Positions 7,665 to 17,297 of a stretch of 64,000 nt of DNA are shown piece by piece. Each line of letters opens with the position of its first letter. Position 1 is the first letter of the stretch. The DNA comes from Micromonospora carbonacea (lineage in GTDB: Bacteria > Actinomycetota > Actinomycetes > Mycobacteriales > Micromonosporaceae). A program made the position numbers and the translations under genes. Under the pieces are notes generated by a model. It did not search any database. It was not told the origin of the DNA and saw only the letters and a list, made by a program, of their open reading frames with translations. The stretch spans positions 6,678,501 to 6,742,500 of the forward strand of contig NZ_JACHMZ010000001.1 of assembly GCF_014205165.1 (NCBI RefSeq), read 5' to 3'.

Positions 7665-8731
7665 GCCGCAACCGCCTCTCTCGCAGTCGACCGCTTCGCG
7701 GCGTACGCGGCGGCAGCCGCACGGACCCACGCGCCCTCGGCGTGGGCGCGGCGGCGGTGCTCCATCCGCTCCCGGTTGCACGGGCCCTCGCCGGAGATCA
7801 CCCGCATCAGCTCGGCGTAGTCCGGCTCGGTGAAGTCGTAGGCCTGGCGCTGCTCGTTCCAGCGCAGGTCGGGGTCGGGCAGGGTGAGGCCGAGGATCTC
7901 CGCCTGCTGCACGCACATGTCGACGAAGCGCTGGCGCAGCTCGTCGTTGGAGAACCGCTTGATCTTCCACGCCATCGACCGGGCGGAATGGGTGGAGTCG
8001 CCGTCGGGCGGGCCGAACATGGCCAGCGACGGATACCACCAGCGGTCCACCGCGTCCTGGGCCATGGCCTTCTGCTCCGGGGTGCCGTGGGCGAGGGTGT
8101 GCAGGATCTCGTAGCCCTGGCGCTGGTGGAACGACTCCTCCTTGCAGACCCGGATCATGGCCCGCGCGTACGGGCCGTAGGAGCAGCGGCACAGCGGCAC
8201 CTGGTTGACGATCGCCGCGCCGTCGACCAGCCAGCCGATCACCCCCACGTCGGCCCAGCTCAGGGTCGGGTAGTTGAAGATCGAGCTGTATTTCTGCCGC
8301 CCGTCGAGCAGGAGCTGCACCAGTTCGTCCCGGCTGACGCCGAGGGTCTCGGCGGCGGCGTACAGGTAGAGGCCGTGCCCGGCCTCGTCCTGGACCTTGG
8401 CCAGCAGGATGGCCTTGCGCTTGAGCGAGGGGGCGCGGCTGATCCAGTTGCCCTCCGGCTGCATCCCGATGATCTCGGAGTGCGCGTGCTGGGCGATCTG
8501 CCGGATCAGCGTCTTCCGGTACGCCTCGGGCATCCAGTCGCGGGGCTCGATCTTCTGGTCGGCGTCGATGACGTCGGCGAAGTATGCCTCCAGGTCGGCG
8601 TCGGGGCCGGGGGCGTCGCCGCCCCGCTGCCGGGCCGCCGCCTCGCGCAGCGCCGCCTCCGCCGCCGCCACCTCGCCGAGCAGGCCACCGCCGGGCGCGT
8701 CCTCCGGGGCGGAGAAGTCGTTGCCATACAT
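7661..8731 (-). CDS. paaA: Phenylacetyl-CoA epoxidase catalytic subunit PaaA
   Basis: PaaA is the di-iron oxygenase that epoxidises the ring of phenylacetyl-CoA in aerobic phenylacetate breakdown. The 356-residue protein shows iron-ligand motifs in [13 protein letters not shown] and [13 protein letters not shown]. The start is ATG at 8731 ([13 protein letters not shown]); a longer reading from 8794 adds Cys/Arg-rich residues unlike the family. No ribosome binding site is evident, so the message may be leaderless or weakly initiated. It is the first gene of paaABCDE. A perfect palindrome 30 bases upstream is a likely repressor site. No paaK or beta-oxidation paa genes are in the window. Confidence 0.95.
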   Translation of the reverse strand: MYGNDFSAPEDAPGGGLLGEVAAAEAALREAAARQRGGDAPGPDADLEAYFADVIDADQKIEPRDWMPEAYRKTLIRQIAQHAHSEIIGMQPEGNWISRAPSLKRKAILLAKVQDEAGHGLYLYAAAETLGVSRDELVQLLLDGRQKYSSIFNYPTLSWADVGVIGWLVDGAAIVNQVPLCRCSYGPYARAMIRVCKEESFHQRQGYEILHTLAHGTPEQKAMAQDAVDRWWYPSLAMFGPPDGDSTHSARSMAWKIKRFSNDELRQRFVDMCVQQAEILGLTLPDPDLRWNEQRQAYDFTEPDYAELMRVISGEGPCNRERMEHRRRAHAEGAWVRAAAAAYAAKRSTAREAVAA

Positions 8732-8760
8732 GACGACAAGTGTTACAGCTCGCGCCCGTC

Positions 8761-8776
8761 GACACCAGAGGGTGTC
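8761..8776. promoter_or_regulatory. Palindromic operator upstream of paaA
   Basis: GACACC-AGAG-GGTGTC is a perfect inverted repeat starting 30 bases upstream of the paaA start codon. Position and symmetry fit a TetR- or GntR-type repressor of the paa operon, but no regulator gene is adjacent. Confidence 0.5.
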
Positions 8777-9106
8777 ACAGGTTTCCGAACACACCTTCCG
8801 TCACGGCTCGACCCCTTTTCGTATTGACCCAGGCCAGCGCGCAGGTATGACATGGGTCACTAAGCAGAGATGAATCCCCCCAAGACCGGCATAACAGGTC
8901 ACAATCCCGCCTTCATAGCGACTTGACAGGCGTCGGTTCCTGGCGTGTCGGCCATCCGGACGTAGACTTTCCCGGTCACACCGACCGGCTGCGACGACCG
9001 TCGGGCGTATGACGCGGGCCACTCCCCCGGCCCCCAGCGATCAGGACGAACCAGTTCGGAAAGCAGTCGGTCCCCCCGGCCCCTGACATCTGGAGCTCAC
9101 CTACTC
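8777..9106. other. Divergent intergenic region paaA / serine hydrolase
   Basis: About 330 bases hold no supported gene or RNA. A TTGACA hexamer occurs at 8923 without a convincing -10 at normal spacing. The region should contain promoters for both flanking transcripts. Confidence 0.4.
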
Positions 9107-10057
9107 ATGCGACCTCGCGTGGCCCTGGTGCTCGCCGTCGTGGCGATCCTCGTCGGCAGCGCCATGCTGGTGCCCGCCGCGTACGCCAAGCTCTCCGGCG
9201 GGGACGGTGGGTCCGGCGGGGGCGAGGCTGACGCCGTGGCCGCCCCCGAGCCCACCGCCCCGCCGCCGCCGACCCTGGCCGCCGGCCCCGTCTCGGTGAA
9301 CTTCACCGGCGAGTTCTTCTCCTGGGCCCTGATGGACCGCGAGAGCGGCAGCATCTCCGGCTCGAAGAACCTGACCAGGACCAGCTCGACCGAGTCGATG
9401 ATCAAATCCTGGTTCGCGGCCGACTTCCTCCGGCGGCTCGGCGACAAGGAGCCCACCGCCGCGCAGAAGAGGCTGATCAGCACCGCCATCCGGGACAGCA
9501 ACGACGACGCGGCCAACTTCCTGTACAAGTCCGTCGGCCAGGACGACTCGATCGAGCGGATGATCAAGATCTGCCGGCTGACCGACACCGGACCCGGTAA
9601 CGTGCGCCCGTACATCGGGTGGTGGAGCTTCACCCAGATGTCCCCCCGCGACGCCGTCCGGCTCGGCGACTGCATCGGCGACGGCAAGGCCGCCGGCGCG
9701 AAGTGGACGCCCTACCTGCTGGACGAGATGAGCAAGGTGCGGGGCAGCGTCAAGGACCAACGGCAGCGCTCCGGCGGCGGCAAGTGGGGAATCGTCGACG
9801 GCCTGCCCGCCGAGATCAAGGCCCAGGGGCCGGTCAGCATCAAGAACGGCTGGACGCCGTTGAACTACGACGGCAACTGGCACGTGAACTGTCTTGCGGT
9901 CACCGAGAAGTGGAGCCTCGCCGTCATGTTGCGCTACCCGCAGAAGTTGGGGCTGTCGTACGGTGCGAAGGTCTGCGCCAGCGTCACCACCCAGTTGGTC
10001 ACCCCCCAGCCCGGCGCCGCCCTGAAGGTGCCGCAGCAGCCGATCGGCAAGCTCTGA
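9107..10057 (+). CDS. Secreted beta-lactamase-fold serine hydrolase, copy 1
   Basis: The 316-residue protein begins with a signal peptide or anchor (ALVLAVVAILVGSAMLVPAA) and a Gly/Pro-rich linker to about residue 60. It then has a class A beta-lactamase-like domain: SxxK at S97-K100 (SMIK), an SND triad at S131-D133 in place of the usual SDN, and KNG at 246-248 in place of KTG/KSG. It acts outside the membrane, probably on peptidoglycan or a beta-lactam-like ligand. It overlaps the following paralogue by one base (TGATG), so the two are one transcriptional unit. The altered triads mean that beta-lactamase activity should not be assumed. Confidence 0.85.
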   Translation: MRPRVALVLAVVAILVGSAMLVPAAYAKLSGGDGGSGGGEADAVAAPEPTAPPPPTLAAGPVSVNFTGEFFSWALMDRESGSISGSKNLTRTSSTESMIKSWFAADFLRRLGDKEPTAAQKRLISTAIRDSNDDAANFLYKSVGQDDSIERMIKICRLTDTGPGNVRPYIGWWSFTQMSPRDAVRLGDCIGDGKAAGAKWTPYLLDEMSKVRGSVKDQRQRSGGGKWGIVDGLPAEIKAQGPVSIKNGWTPLNYDGNWHVNCLAVTEKWSLAVMLRYPQKLGLSYGAKVCASVTTQLVTPQPGAALKVPQQPIGKL

Positions 10058-11049
10058 TGGCGGGCAGCCGCCGCCGGGCCGGCGGTGGAGACCCGGCGCG
10101 GGAGGGCTCGGCGCGCAGGGGCCCGGCGCGGGGCGAGGCGTCGCCGCTGCGGCTGATCGCCATCGCGGCCGTCCTGATCGGGCTCGTGCTGGTGTCGCTG
10201 CGGCTGCTGCCCGGCTCGCCGATGGCGTCGACCGCCGCCGCCCAGTGGGGCGACGCGTCCGCGCCCGTCGACCGCGCCGCCGGCGCGGCCTCGGACCGCA
10301 AGTCGCGTCCCACCGCCTCGCCCAGCCCCTCGCCGACGCTGGAGCCGCTGCCGTTCGCGGACAAGCAGATCGACCTCGACATCGAGGGTTGGTACGCCTG
10401 GAGCGTCCTGGACACCCGCACCGGCGAGATCATCGGCTCGAAGAACATGGACGAGACCAGCACCACCGCGTCGCTGATCAAGTCCTGGATCGTCGCCGAC
10501 TACCTGCGACGCACCGACGAGGCGGGGCAGAAGCCCAGCGACGCCAAGCTCGCCGACGCCACCCGGATCATCCGCGACAGCGACAACACCCGCGCCGAGC
10601 AGTTCTACAACACCGTGGGCCGGTCCGCGTCGATCAAGCGGATGATCTCCATCTGCAAGACCACCGACAGCAGCGTCGCCGCCGACGGCGGCTGGAGCCG
10701 GACGAACCTCTCGCCCCGGGACACGGCGCGCCTCGGCGCCTGTATCAAGGACGGGCGGGCGGCCGGGCCGGAGTGGACCAAGTGGCTGATCAACGAGATG
10801 CGGCTGGTGCGCGGCTCCGGTGACTTCGGCATCCGCAAGGCGTTCCCGGCGGCCGAGCGGAAGAAGATCGCCATCAAGAACGGCTGGATCGACCGCACCC
10901 GCGAGCAGGAGATGCACATCAACTGCCTGGCCATCGGCGACAACTGGACGATGGGCGTGATGGTCCGCTACCCGATCAACATGGGCTACGAGTACGGCAT
11001 GAAGAACTGCCAGAAGATCACCGAGGCGGTGCTGCGCTCCGGCACCTGA
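10057..11049 (+). CDS. Secreted beta-lactamase-fold serine hydrolase, copy 2
   Basis: This 330-residue paralogue of the preceding gene has a basic N-terminus, one membrane segment (residues 31-51), a Pro/Ser linker and a class A-like serine hydrolase domain. SxxK is S139-K142 (SLIK), the SDN triad is canonical at S175-N177, and the third motif is again KNG (274-276). Both copies share the IKNGW and HxNCLA blocks, so KNG is a family trait and not a sequencing slip. The start ATG overlaps the upstream stop by one base. A tandem duplication followed by divergence of the second triad is the simplest history. Confidence 0.85.
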   Translation: MAGSRRRAGGGDPAREGSARRGPARGEASPLRLIAIAAVLIGLVLVSLRLLPGSPMASTAAAQWGDASAPVDRAAGAASDRKSRPTASPSPSPTLEPLPFADKQIDLDIEGWYAWSVLDTRTGEIIGSKNMDETSTTASLIKSWIVADYLRRTDEAGQKPSDAKLADATRIIRDSDNTRAEQFYNTVGRSASIKRMISICKTTDSSVAADGGWSRTNLSPRDTARLGACIKDGRAAGPEWTKWLINEMRLVRGSGDFGIRKAFPAAERKKIAIKNGWIDRTREQEMHINCLAIGDNWTMGVMVRYPINMGYEYGMKNCQKITEAVLRSGT

Positions 11050-11057
11050 CGCGGGCC

Positions 11058-11089
11058 CCGCGACCGTCGCCTCCCGGCGGCGGTCGCGG
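11058..11089. terminator. Hairpin terminator between convergent genes
   Basis: CCGCGACCG and CGGTCGCGG form a 9 bp perfect stem with a 14-base loop just after the stop of the second serine hydrolase and before the 3' end of mqnA. Confidence 0.6.
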
Positions 11090-11142
11090 CGTACACCGGA
11101 CCGGGGCGACGGTCGGCCCCGGCGGACGCCGGGTCGGCTGCC

Positions 11143-12027
<885 letters not shown>

Positions 12028-12202
12028 TCAGCGGGTGGGCCGCGGAGTGGCCAATCCCGCACGGCGTCGCGCCCGTCGCGCCTCCCGTCGACCATGGCGG
12101 CCCGCCGGTCATACCACCGCCGGGATGGACAAGTCGGTATGTTTATCCATCGATGACCGTATTCCCTGTCCGTCCCCGGCGGACGAGGATCTCGCTATCG
12201 AC

Positions 12203-12218
12203 AGATGCGAGTGCATCT
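12203..12218 (+). promoter_or_regulatory. Inverted repeat before the M4 protease
   Basis: AGATGC-GAGT-GCATCT, a perfect 6 bp inverted repeat, ends seven bases before the GGGGAGG ribosome binding site. It may be an operator or a 5' UTR hairpin controlling access to the start. Confidence 0.4.
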
Positions 12219-12236
12219 CGTATTGGGGAGGTCATC

Positions 12237-14480
12237 TTGAGATCAGCCCTGGCGCTGGCCGGCGTCACCATGCTGGTCGGCAGCGGCCTCGTGGTCACCA
12301 CCACGAGCGCGTCCGCCGCCCCGCCATCCACCCCGGGACCGGCGCTGGTCGCCGCCGCCGACACCGCCCTGAAGGAGCACTCCCGAGCCGTCAGGTCCTC
12401 GGCGAAGGACCGCTACACGGTGCACAGCAGCAAGCGGGACGCCGAGGGCCGGGGCGTGGTCCGCTACACCCGCACCTACGACGGGCTCCGCGTCTACGGC
12501 GGGGACGTCGTCATCCGCACCGAGGCCGACGGCGACTACGCGGGCAGTTCGGTCGGCCTGGCCGCCCCGCTGAGCCTCGCCACCACCCCGAAGGTCAGCG
12601 CCGCGAAGGCCCGCAAGGCTGCGGTCGCCGGGTTCTCCGGCAGGGTCACCGGCACCGGCCCGGCGGAGCTGTTCGTCGACGCCAGCAGCGGAACCGGGCG
12701 GCTCGCCTGGGAGACGGTGGTGACCGGCTGGGCCCCGGACGGCCAGACCCCCGCCAGGCTGCACGTGATCAGTGACGCGCTGACCGGCGCCCGGATCGGC
12801 TCCTTCGACGAGATCGAGTCCGTCGTCGGCACCGGCAACAGCATCTACGCCGGCCCGGTCTCGATCGACACCACCCTGTCCGGTTCGACGTACAGCATGA
12901 TCGACCCGACCCGGGGCAACGGGCGCACCTGCGACATGAACAACGGCACCTCGACCTGCACCACCTTCACCGACGCCGACAACGTGTGGGGCACCGGCGC
13001 GACCTCGAACCGGCAGTCCGCCGCGGTCGACGCGCACTTCGGCGCGGCCACGACCTTCGACTACTTCACCGAGGTGCACGGCCGCAACGGCATCTTCGGC
13101 AACGGCACCGGCGTGCCGAGCCGGGTGCACTACGGCAACGCGTACGTCAACGCCTTCTGGGACGGCGCGCAGATGACCTACGGCGACGGCGCGGGCAACG
13201 CCCGGCCGCTGGTCGCCCTCGACGTCGCCGGCCACGAGATGTCCCACGGCGTCACCGAGAACGTGGTCCCCGGCGGCCTGACCTACTCGGGCGAGTCCGG
13301 CGGCCTGAACGAGGCCACCAGCGACATCTTCGGCAACATGGTGGAGTTCTACGCCAACACCCCGGTCGACCCGGGCGACTACCAGGTCGGCGAGAAGATC
13401 AACATCAACGGCAACGGCACCCCGCTGCGCTACATGTACGACCCGACGCTGGACGGCAAGTCGCACGGCTGCTGGTCGACCGGCACCAACAGCCTCGACG
13501 TGCACTACTCCTCGGGCGTGGCCAACCACTTCTTCTTCAACCTGGCCGAGGGCTCCGGCGTCACCCCCTACGGCACCTCGCCGCTGTGCGGGTCGGCCCC
13601 GCCGGTGACCGGGATCGGCCGGGAGAAGGCGGAGAAGATCTGGTTCCGGGCGCTCGACGCGTACTTCGTGTCGAACACCCGCTACGTGAACACCGCGCAG
13701 CCGACCAACACCGCGCGCCTGCACAGCCTGTCGGCCGCCACCGACCTGTACGGCCTGTGCAGCACCGAGTACAAGGCGGTGATGGCCGCCTGGACGTCGG
13801 TGAACGTCACCGGCACCGAGTCGTGCGCGGCCAACGACTTCACCGTCTCGGCCACCCCGGCGGCGCTGACCCTGGACCCGGGCACCTCGGGCACCGCCAC
13901 GGTCGGCACCACGGTCGTCCGGGGCACCGCCGAGCAGGTCACCTTCTCGACCGGCCCGCTGCCGGCCGGGGTGAGCGTGTCGTTCGCGCCGTCGTCGGTC
14001 ACCGCCGGCGGGTCGACCACGGTCACGGTCACCGCCGCCGCCACCGCCGGCAGCGGCACGGTGGCGATCACGCTGGTGGGCACCTCCCCCTCGGTCGCCC
14101 GGACGACCACGCTGAGCCTCACGGTGAACGGGCTGCCGGGCTGCTCCGGCACGAACGGCACCGACGTCACGATCGCCGACAACACGACGGTGGAGAGCGC
14201 CATCGTGATCAGCGGCTGCGCGGCGACCCCCTCGACCGCGAGCAAGGTCGAGGTGCACATCGTGCACACCTACATCGGTGACCTGGTGGTCAGCCTGGTC
14301 GCGCCGGACGGCAGCGCGTACGTGCTGCACAACCGCTCCGGCGGCGGCACCGACAACATCGACCAGACGTACACCGTGAACCTCTCCTCGGAGGTGGCGA
14401 ACGGGAGCTGGCGGCTGCGGGTGCAGGACGCGGCGAGCCTCGACACCGGTTACCTCAACAGTTGGAGCCTGAACCTCTGA
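12237..14480 (+). CDS. Secreted M4 (thermolysin-like) metalloprotease with P domain
   Basis: The 747-residue protein starts at TTG 12237, five bases after GGGGAGG; an ATG at 12153 would add 28 residues ahead of the signal peptide and has no comparable ribosome binding site. Order: signal peptide (to about residue 30), FTP/PepSY propeptide, M4 catalytic domain with HEMSH at H333-H337 and the third zinc ligand in NEATSD (E359), then an Ig-like beta domain, and a C-terminal proprotein-convertase P domain (YIGDLVVSLVAPDGSAYVL). It is an extracellular neutral protease that should self-process. It is monocistronic, followed by a strong terminator. Confidence 0.93.
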   Translation: MRSALALAGVTMLVGSGLVVTTTSASAAPPSTPGPALVAAADTALKEHSRAVRSSAKDRYTVHSSKRDAEGRGVVRYTRTYDGLRVYGGDVVIRTEADGDYAGSSVGLAAPLSLATTPKVSAAKARKAAVAGFSGRVTGTGPAELFVDASSGTGRLAWETVVTGWAPDGQTPARLHVISDALTGARIGSFDEIESVVGTGNSIYAGPVSIDTTLSGSTYSMIDPTRGNGRTCDMNNGTSTCTTFTDADNVWGTGATSNRQSAAVDAHFGAATTFDYFTEVHGRNGIFGNGTGVPSRVHYGNAYVNAFWDGAQMTYGDGAGNARPLVALDVAGHEMSHGVTENVVPGGLTYSGESGGLNEATSDIFGNMVEFYANTPVDPGDYQVGEKININGNGTPLRYMYDPTLDGKSHGCWSTGTNSLDVHYSSGVANHFFFNLAEGSGVTPYGTSPLCGSAPPVTGIGREKAEKIWFRALDAYFVSNTRYVNTAQPTNTARLHSLSAATDLYGLCSTEYKAVMAAWTSVNVTGTESCAANDFTVSATPAALTLDPGTSGTATVGTTVVRGTAEQVTFSTGPLPAGVSVSFAPSSVTAGGSTTVTVTAAATAGSGTVAITLVGTSPSVARTTTLSLTVNGLPGCSGTNGTDVTIADNTTVESAIVISGCAATPSTASKVEVHIVHTYIGDLVVSLVAPDGSAYVLHNRSGGGTDNIDQTYTVNLSSEVANGSWRLRVQDAASLDTGYLNSWSLNL

Positions 14481-14497
14481 CCGTGACGACGCGGGAG

Positions 14498-14525
14498 CGG
14501 GCCACCCGGGTTTCCGGGTGGCCCG
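14498..14525 (+). terminator. Intrinsic terminator of the M4 protease gene
   Basis: A 12 bp perfect stem (CGGGCCACCCGG and complement) with the loop GTTT is followed directly by TTTCGT. It starts 18 bases after the stop codon. Confidence 0.85.
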
Positions 14526-14620
14526 TTTCGTGGGCCGACGCCGGGGCGCGGCAGGAGCCGGGCGGGCCGGCGGCCGTGGTCACCGCCGGCACCGGCCGCC
14601 GGGCGTCCGCCGCCGGCCAC

Positions 14621-14626
14621 TACCCT
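14621..14626 (+). promoter_or_regulatory. -10 box of a leaderless promoter
   Basis: TACCCT ends six bases before ATG 14633, and no Shine-Dalgarno is present, so transcription probably starts at the initiation codon. Confidence 0.45.
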
Positions 14627-14632
14627 GACGCG

Positions 14633-15097
14633 ATGCGCTACCAAGAGGTCGAGAAGGCCATCCAGCAGCTGATCGACGCCGCCGGCGAGGACGAACTGCA
14701 CGCCTTCGGCTTGGCGACCATCACCCGCCTGACCACCGCCGACCTGGTGGACGAGGCCGACGAGGAGGACCTCGACGAGGACGCCCGGGCGGCGCTGGCC
14801 ACCGCCCTGGAGACCGTCACCACGGCCGGCGCGGCCGAACTGCGCGCCCTCCTGGACCGCATCGACGAGGGCACCCTCGCCGACGGCGACATGGACCCCG
14901 GCCTGCTGATCGTCCTCACCGCGCTCGAACACTGGACCACCTTCCTGGAGGAGCACCGGCGCGGCGAACTGTACGAGCTCGCCATCCGCTCCCTGGAGGA
15001 GGTCGACTACCGGGTCTCGGCCGAGCTCGACGACTTCCTGGCCGAGCCGGAGATGGCCGCCGAGTACGCGCGGATCCGGCAGTCGCTCACGGCGTAG
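14633..15097 (+). CDS. Acidic helical protein, unknown function
   Basis: I do not recognise this 154-residue protein. It is strongly acidic and predicted helical throughout (EEDLDEDARAALATALETV), with no cysteines, signal peptide or membrane segment, so it is probably a soluble cytoplasmic protein. The start ATG at 14633 has a TACCCT box at the leaderless distance. Its 3' end overlaps the 3' end of the convergent MFS gene by 11 bases. Confidence 0.75.
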   Translation: MRYQEVEKAIQQLIDAAGEDELHAFGLATITRLTTADLVDEADEEDLDEDARAALATALETVTTAGAAELRALLDRIDEGTLADGDMDPGLLIVLTALEHWTTFLEEHRRGELYELAIRSLEEVDYRVSAELDDFLAEPEMAAEYARIRQSLTA

Positions 15098-16367
15098 CCC
15101 TCGCCGCGCGGGCCGCGCGGAGGACCGGGACGGCGAAGGCGGCCACCGCGAGCAACCCCACGGTGCCGCACGCCGCCACCAGCGGCCGGGGGTCGGCCAG
15201 GTCGAGCAGCAGGCCGCCGACCGCGAGACCGACCATGCCCGCGCCCTGCACGGCCGCGCCGAGCACGGCGTACGCCCGGCCGCGCGCCGCCTCGGGCACC
15301 CGACGGGCCAGCAGCACGTTGCTGACGACGTTGTTGCCGCCGTTGAGCAGCCCGCCGAGCAGCCAGATCGGCACCAGCAACCAGGCGGACGGCACGGCGG
15401 CGGAGACCAGCACCGCGAGGCAGCACCCGCCGAGCAGGAGCAGCCCCACGCCGAGCAGCCGACCGTCGTCGGTGAGCCGGCGGGTCAGCGGGGCGAGTGC
15501 CCACGCCCCGGCCACGATGCCCAGCGGCCAGGCCCCGGTGACGAGCCCGTAGACGGTGGTGGAGCTGCCCAGCGTCTCGCGGATGAAGAACACCTCGATC
15601 ACGTTGATCGCCCCGACCGCGCCGACCACCCCGGCGAGCGAGGCCACCATGGCGAACAGCAGCCGGTCGGGGCGCAGCCGCCAGCCCCGGGCCAGCCCGT
15701 CGGGGGCCGGCGTCGGGTGGGCGTCGGCGGCCGGGCGCGGCTTGGCGGCCGGGCGCGGCTTGGCGGTCGGCCGGGACTTGGCGGCCGGGCGGGCGCCGCC
15801 CCGGCGGGTGCGGATCAGCAGGCCGGCGGCCACCAGGGCGAGGTAGCTGACGGCGTCCAGCAGCAGCGGCACGCGGGTGCCGAACTGCCCCACCAGCAGC
15901 CCGGCCAGCGCCGGGCCGGCCAGCGCGCCGAGGGTGCCGGCCGTCTGGTTCAGCGCGCTGGCCCGGGGCAGGTCCCCGGGCGTGACCATCGCCGGGACGA
16001 GGGCGGCGAGCACCGGCTGGGTGACCGCGAGCCCGGCGGCCAGCAGCGCCACCAGGCCGATCACCAGGGCCGGGTGTCCGGCGTACGCGAGGGCGAGGCA
16101 GATCGCCGCCTGGACCACGCCGGCCGCGACGAGCAGGGTGCGGGAGTCCACCCGGTCGGCGAGCCGGCCGGTCAGCGGGGCGAGGCCGACGAGCGGCAGG
16201 CTGGCGGCGATCAGCAGCCCCGCCACGGCCGGGCCGCCGGCCCCGGCGGACTGGAGGGCGAGGGTGAGCGTGCTCGCGGCCAGGAAGTCGCCGCAGCTGG
16301 AGATGCCCCGGGCGGCGGTGGCGAGCCAGACGTCGGGCCAGCGCGACCGACCAGGTGTGAAGGACAT
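15087..16367 (-). CDS. MFS efflux transporter
   Basis: The 426-residue membrane protein has about 12 hydrophobic segments and the MFS loop motif GRLADRVDSR after TM2, so it is probably a proton-driven drug exporter. A central cytoplasmic loop carries a Lys-Pro-Arg-Ala repeat (AAKSRPTAKPRPAAKPRPAA) encoded by a short tandem DNA repeat. The start ATG at 16367 lies inside a 36 bp palindrome and six bases downstream of a TATTTT box, so the message is probably leaderless and directly repressible. The ArsR-family gene just upstream is the obvious regulator. Confidence 0.88.
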   Translation of the reverse strand: MSFTPGRSRWPDVWLATAARGISSCGDFLAASTLTLALQSAGAGGPAVAGLLIAASLPLVGLAPLTGRLADRVDSRTLLVAAGVVQAAICLALAYAGHPALVIGLVALLAAGLAVTQPVLAALVPAMVTPGDLPRASALNQTAGTLGALAGPALAGLLVGQFGTRVPLLLDAVSYLALVAAGLLIRTRRGGARPAAKSRPTAKPRPAAKPRPAADAHPTPAPDGLARGWRLRPDRLLFAMVASLAGVVGAVGAINVIEVFFIRETLGSSTTVYGLVTGAWPLGIVAGAWALAPLTRRLTDDGRLLGVGLLLLGGCCLAVLVSAAVPSAWLLVPIWLLGGLLNGGNNVVSNVLLARRVPEAARGRAYAVLGAAVQGAGMVGLAVGGLLLDLADPRPLVAACGTVGLLAVAAFAVPVLRAARAARATP

Positions 16368-16403
16368 ACTTCGAAAATAATCCTTCACACTTGGTGCAGG
16401 CAA
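16355..16403 (-). promoter_or_regulatory. Operator and leaderless promoter of the MFS gene
   Basis: The perfect 10 bp arms GTGTGAAGGA (16355-16364) and TCCTTCACAC (16381-16390) flank 16 bases centred on TTCGAA. On the minus strand a TTGCCT -35 box (16398-16403), an 18-base spacer and a TATTTT -10 box (16374-16379) place the transcription start at the ATG. A bound repressor would cover the -10 box and start site. The size fits a winged-helix ArsR-type dimer. Confidence 0.65.
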
Positions 16404-16420
16404 TCCCCGTCGCCGCCCGT

Positions 16421-17002
16421 TCAGTCCACGGGCACCGACCGGTACTGGATGGCCACGGAACGCGCCCCGGCCGGCGGATCGGTCCGCAGCCGACGCCGGT
16501 AGGGCGCCAGCAGGTCCTGGACCGCCTCGTTGAGCGCCGACAGCTCCTCGGCGGTGAGCAGCAGCACGGTGTCGCTGAACGCCCCGGCGCGATACCACTC
16601 CGTCGGCTCCCCGGCCATCCGGCGGAACCACTCCCGGGTGCGCTGCGCGTCCCGGGCGAGGTGCGCCTCCACGAGAGCCAGCTCGGCGGCCCGCGCCTCG
16701 GAACCGGCCTCCTGCCCCGCCTCCACGTTGTACGACGGGCTGAACGCCCGCCACACCCGCTCCCGGGCGTCCCCCCGGCTCGGGGCCTGCTCGATCAGGC
16801 CGAACTTCGCCAGCTCGCGCAGGTGGTAGCTGGTCGCGCTCGGCGACAGGCCGGCGATCTCCGCGCACTCGGTGGCGGTGGCCCCCGACCCGATCGAGGC
16901 GAGATGTTCCATGATCGCGAGCCGCGCCGGGTGGGCCAGGGCGCGCATCACCTGCGGATCGCTGATCGTCACCCGCTGCCGCTCGGGCAATGCCTCGCTC
17001 AT
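16421..17002 (-). CDS. ArsR-family winged-helix regulator
   Basis: The 193-residue protein has an N-terminal ArsR-type winged helix (VMRALAHPARLAIMEHLAS, then SPSATSYHLRELAKFGLIE), with a C-terminal extension of about 100 residues. No metal-binding Cys cluster is seen, so it is probably a ligand- or redox-insensitive member that senses a small molecule. It is transcribed toward the MFS gene and probably represses it through the palindrome between them. The start ATG at 17002 follows a GGGGG tract. Confidence 0.88.
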   Translation of the reverse strand: MSEALPERQRVTISDPQVMRALAHPARLAIMEHLASIGSGATATECAEIAGLSPSATSYHLRELAKFGLIEQAPSRGDARERVWRAFSPSYNVEAGQEAGSEARAAELALVEAHLARDAQRTREWFRRMAGEPTEWYRAGAFSDTVLLLTAEELSALNEAVQDLLAPYRRRLRTDPPAGARSVAIQYRSVPVD

Positions 17003-17297
17003 GCCCCCATGATCCCGCCCGCCACCCGCGCCTGCCATCGGCCCCGCCCTCCGGGGGCCGGTGATCACGAGGTTCGCGGCATCGCCGAGCTCGACTCGGG
17101 TGTTCTTCTCTTGGTCAGCGGGCCCGGGGTGGGGCGGGGTGGGGCGGAAATCGGATGGGGGCCAGGCCGGGGAGGAGTAGGCTGTCTTCCCCGCCGACGG
17201 CCGAGGTGTCCAGCACCGCAGCGGACGTCCCCGCGCCGGCTTTCTTTGCCGGACACGCGAGCGGCAGTGTTGTCCCCCGCGCCGAGGAGTAGGTCGG

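Noticed and set aside
12243..14330. A long minus-strand open frame opposite the M4 protease
   Set aside because: Low-complexity Val/Gly/Arg/Ala translation without domains; the plus strand encodes a complete protease with zinc ligands.
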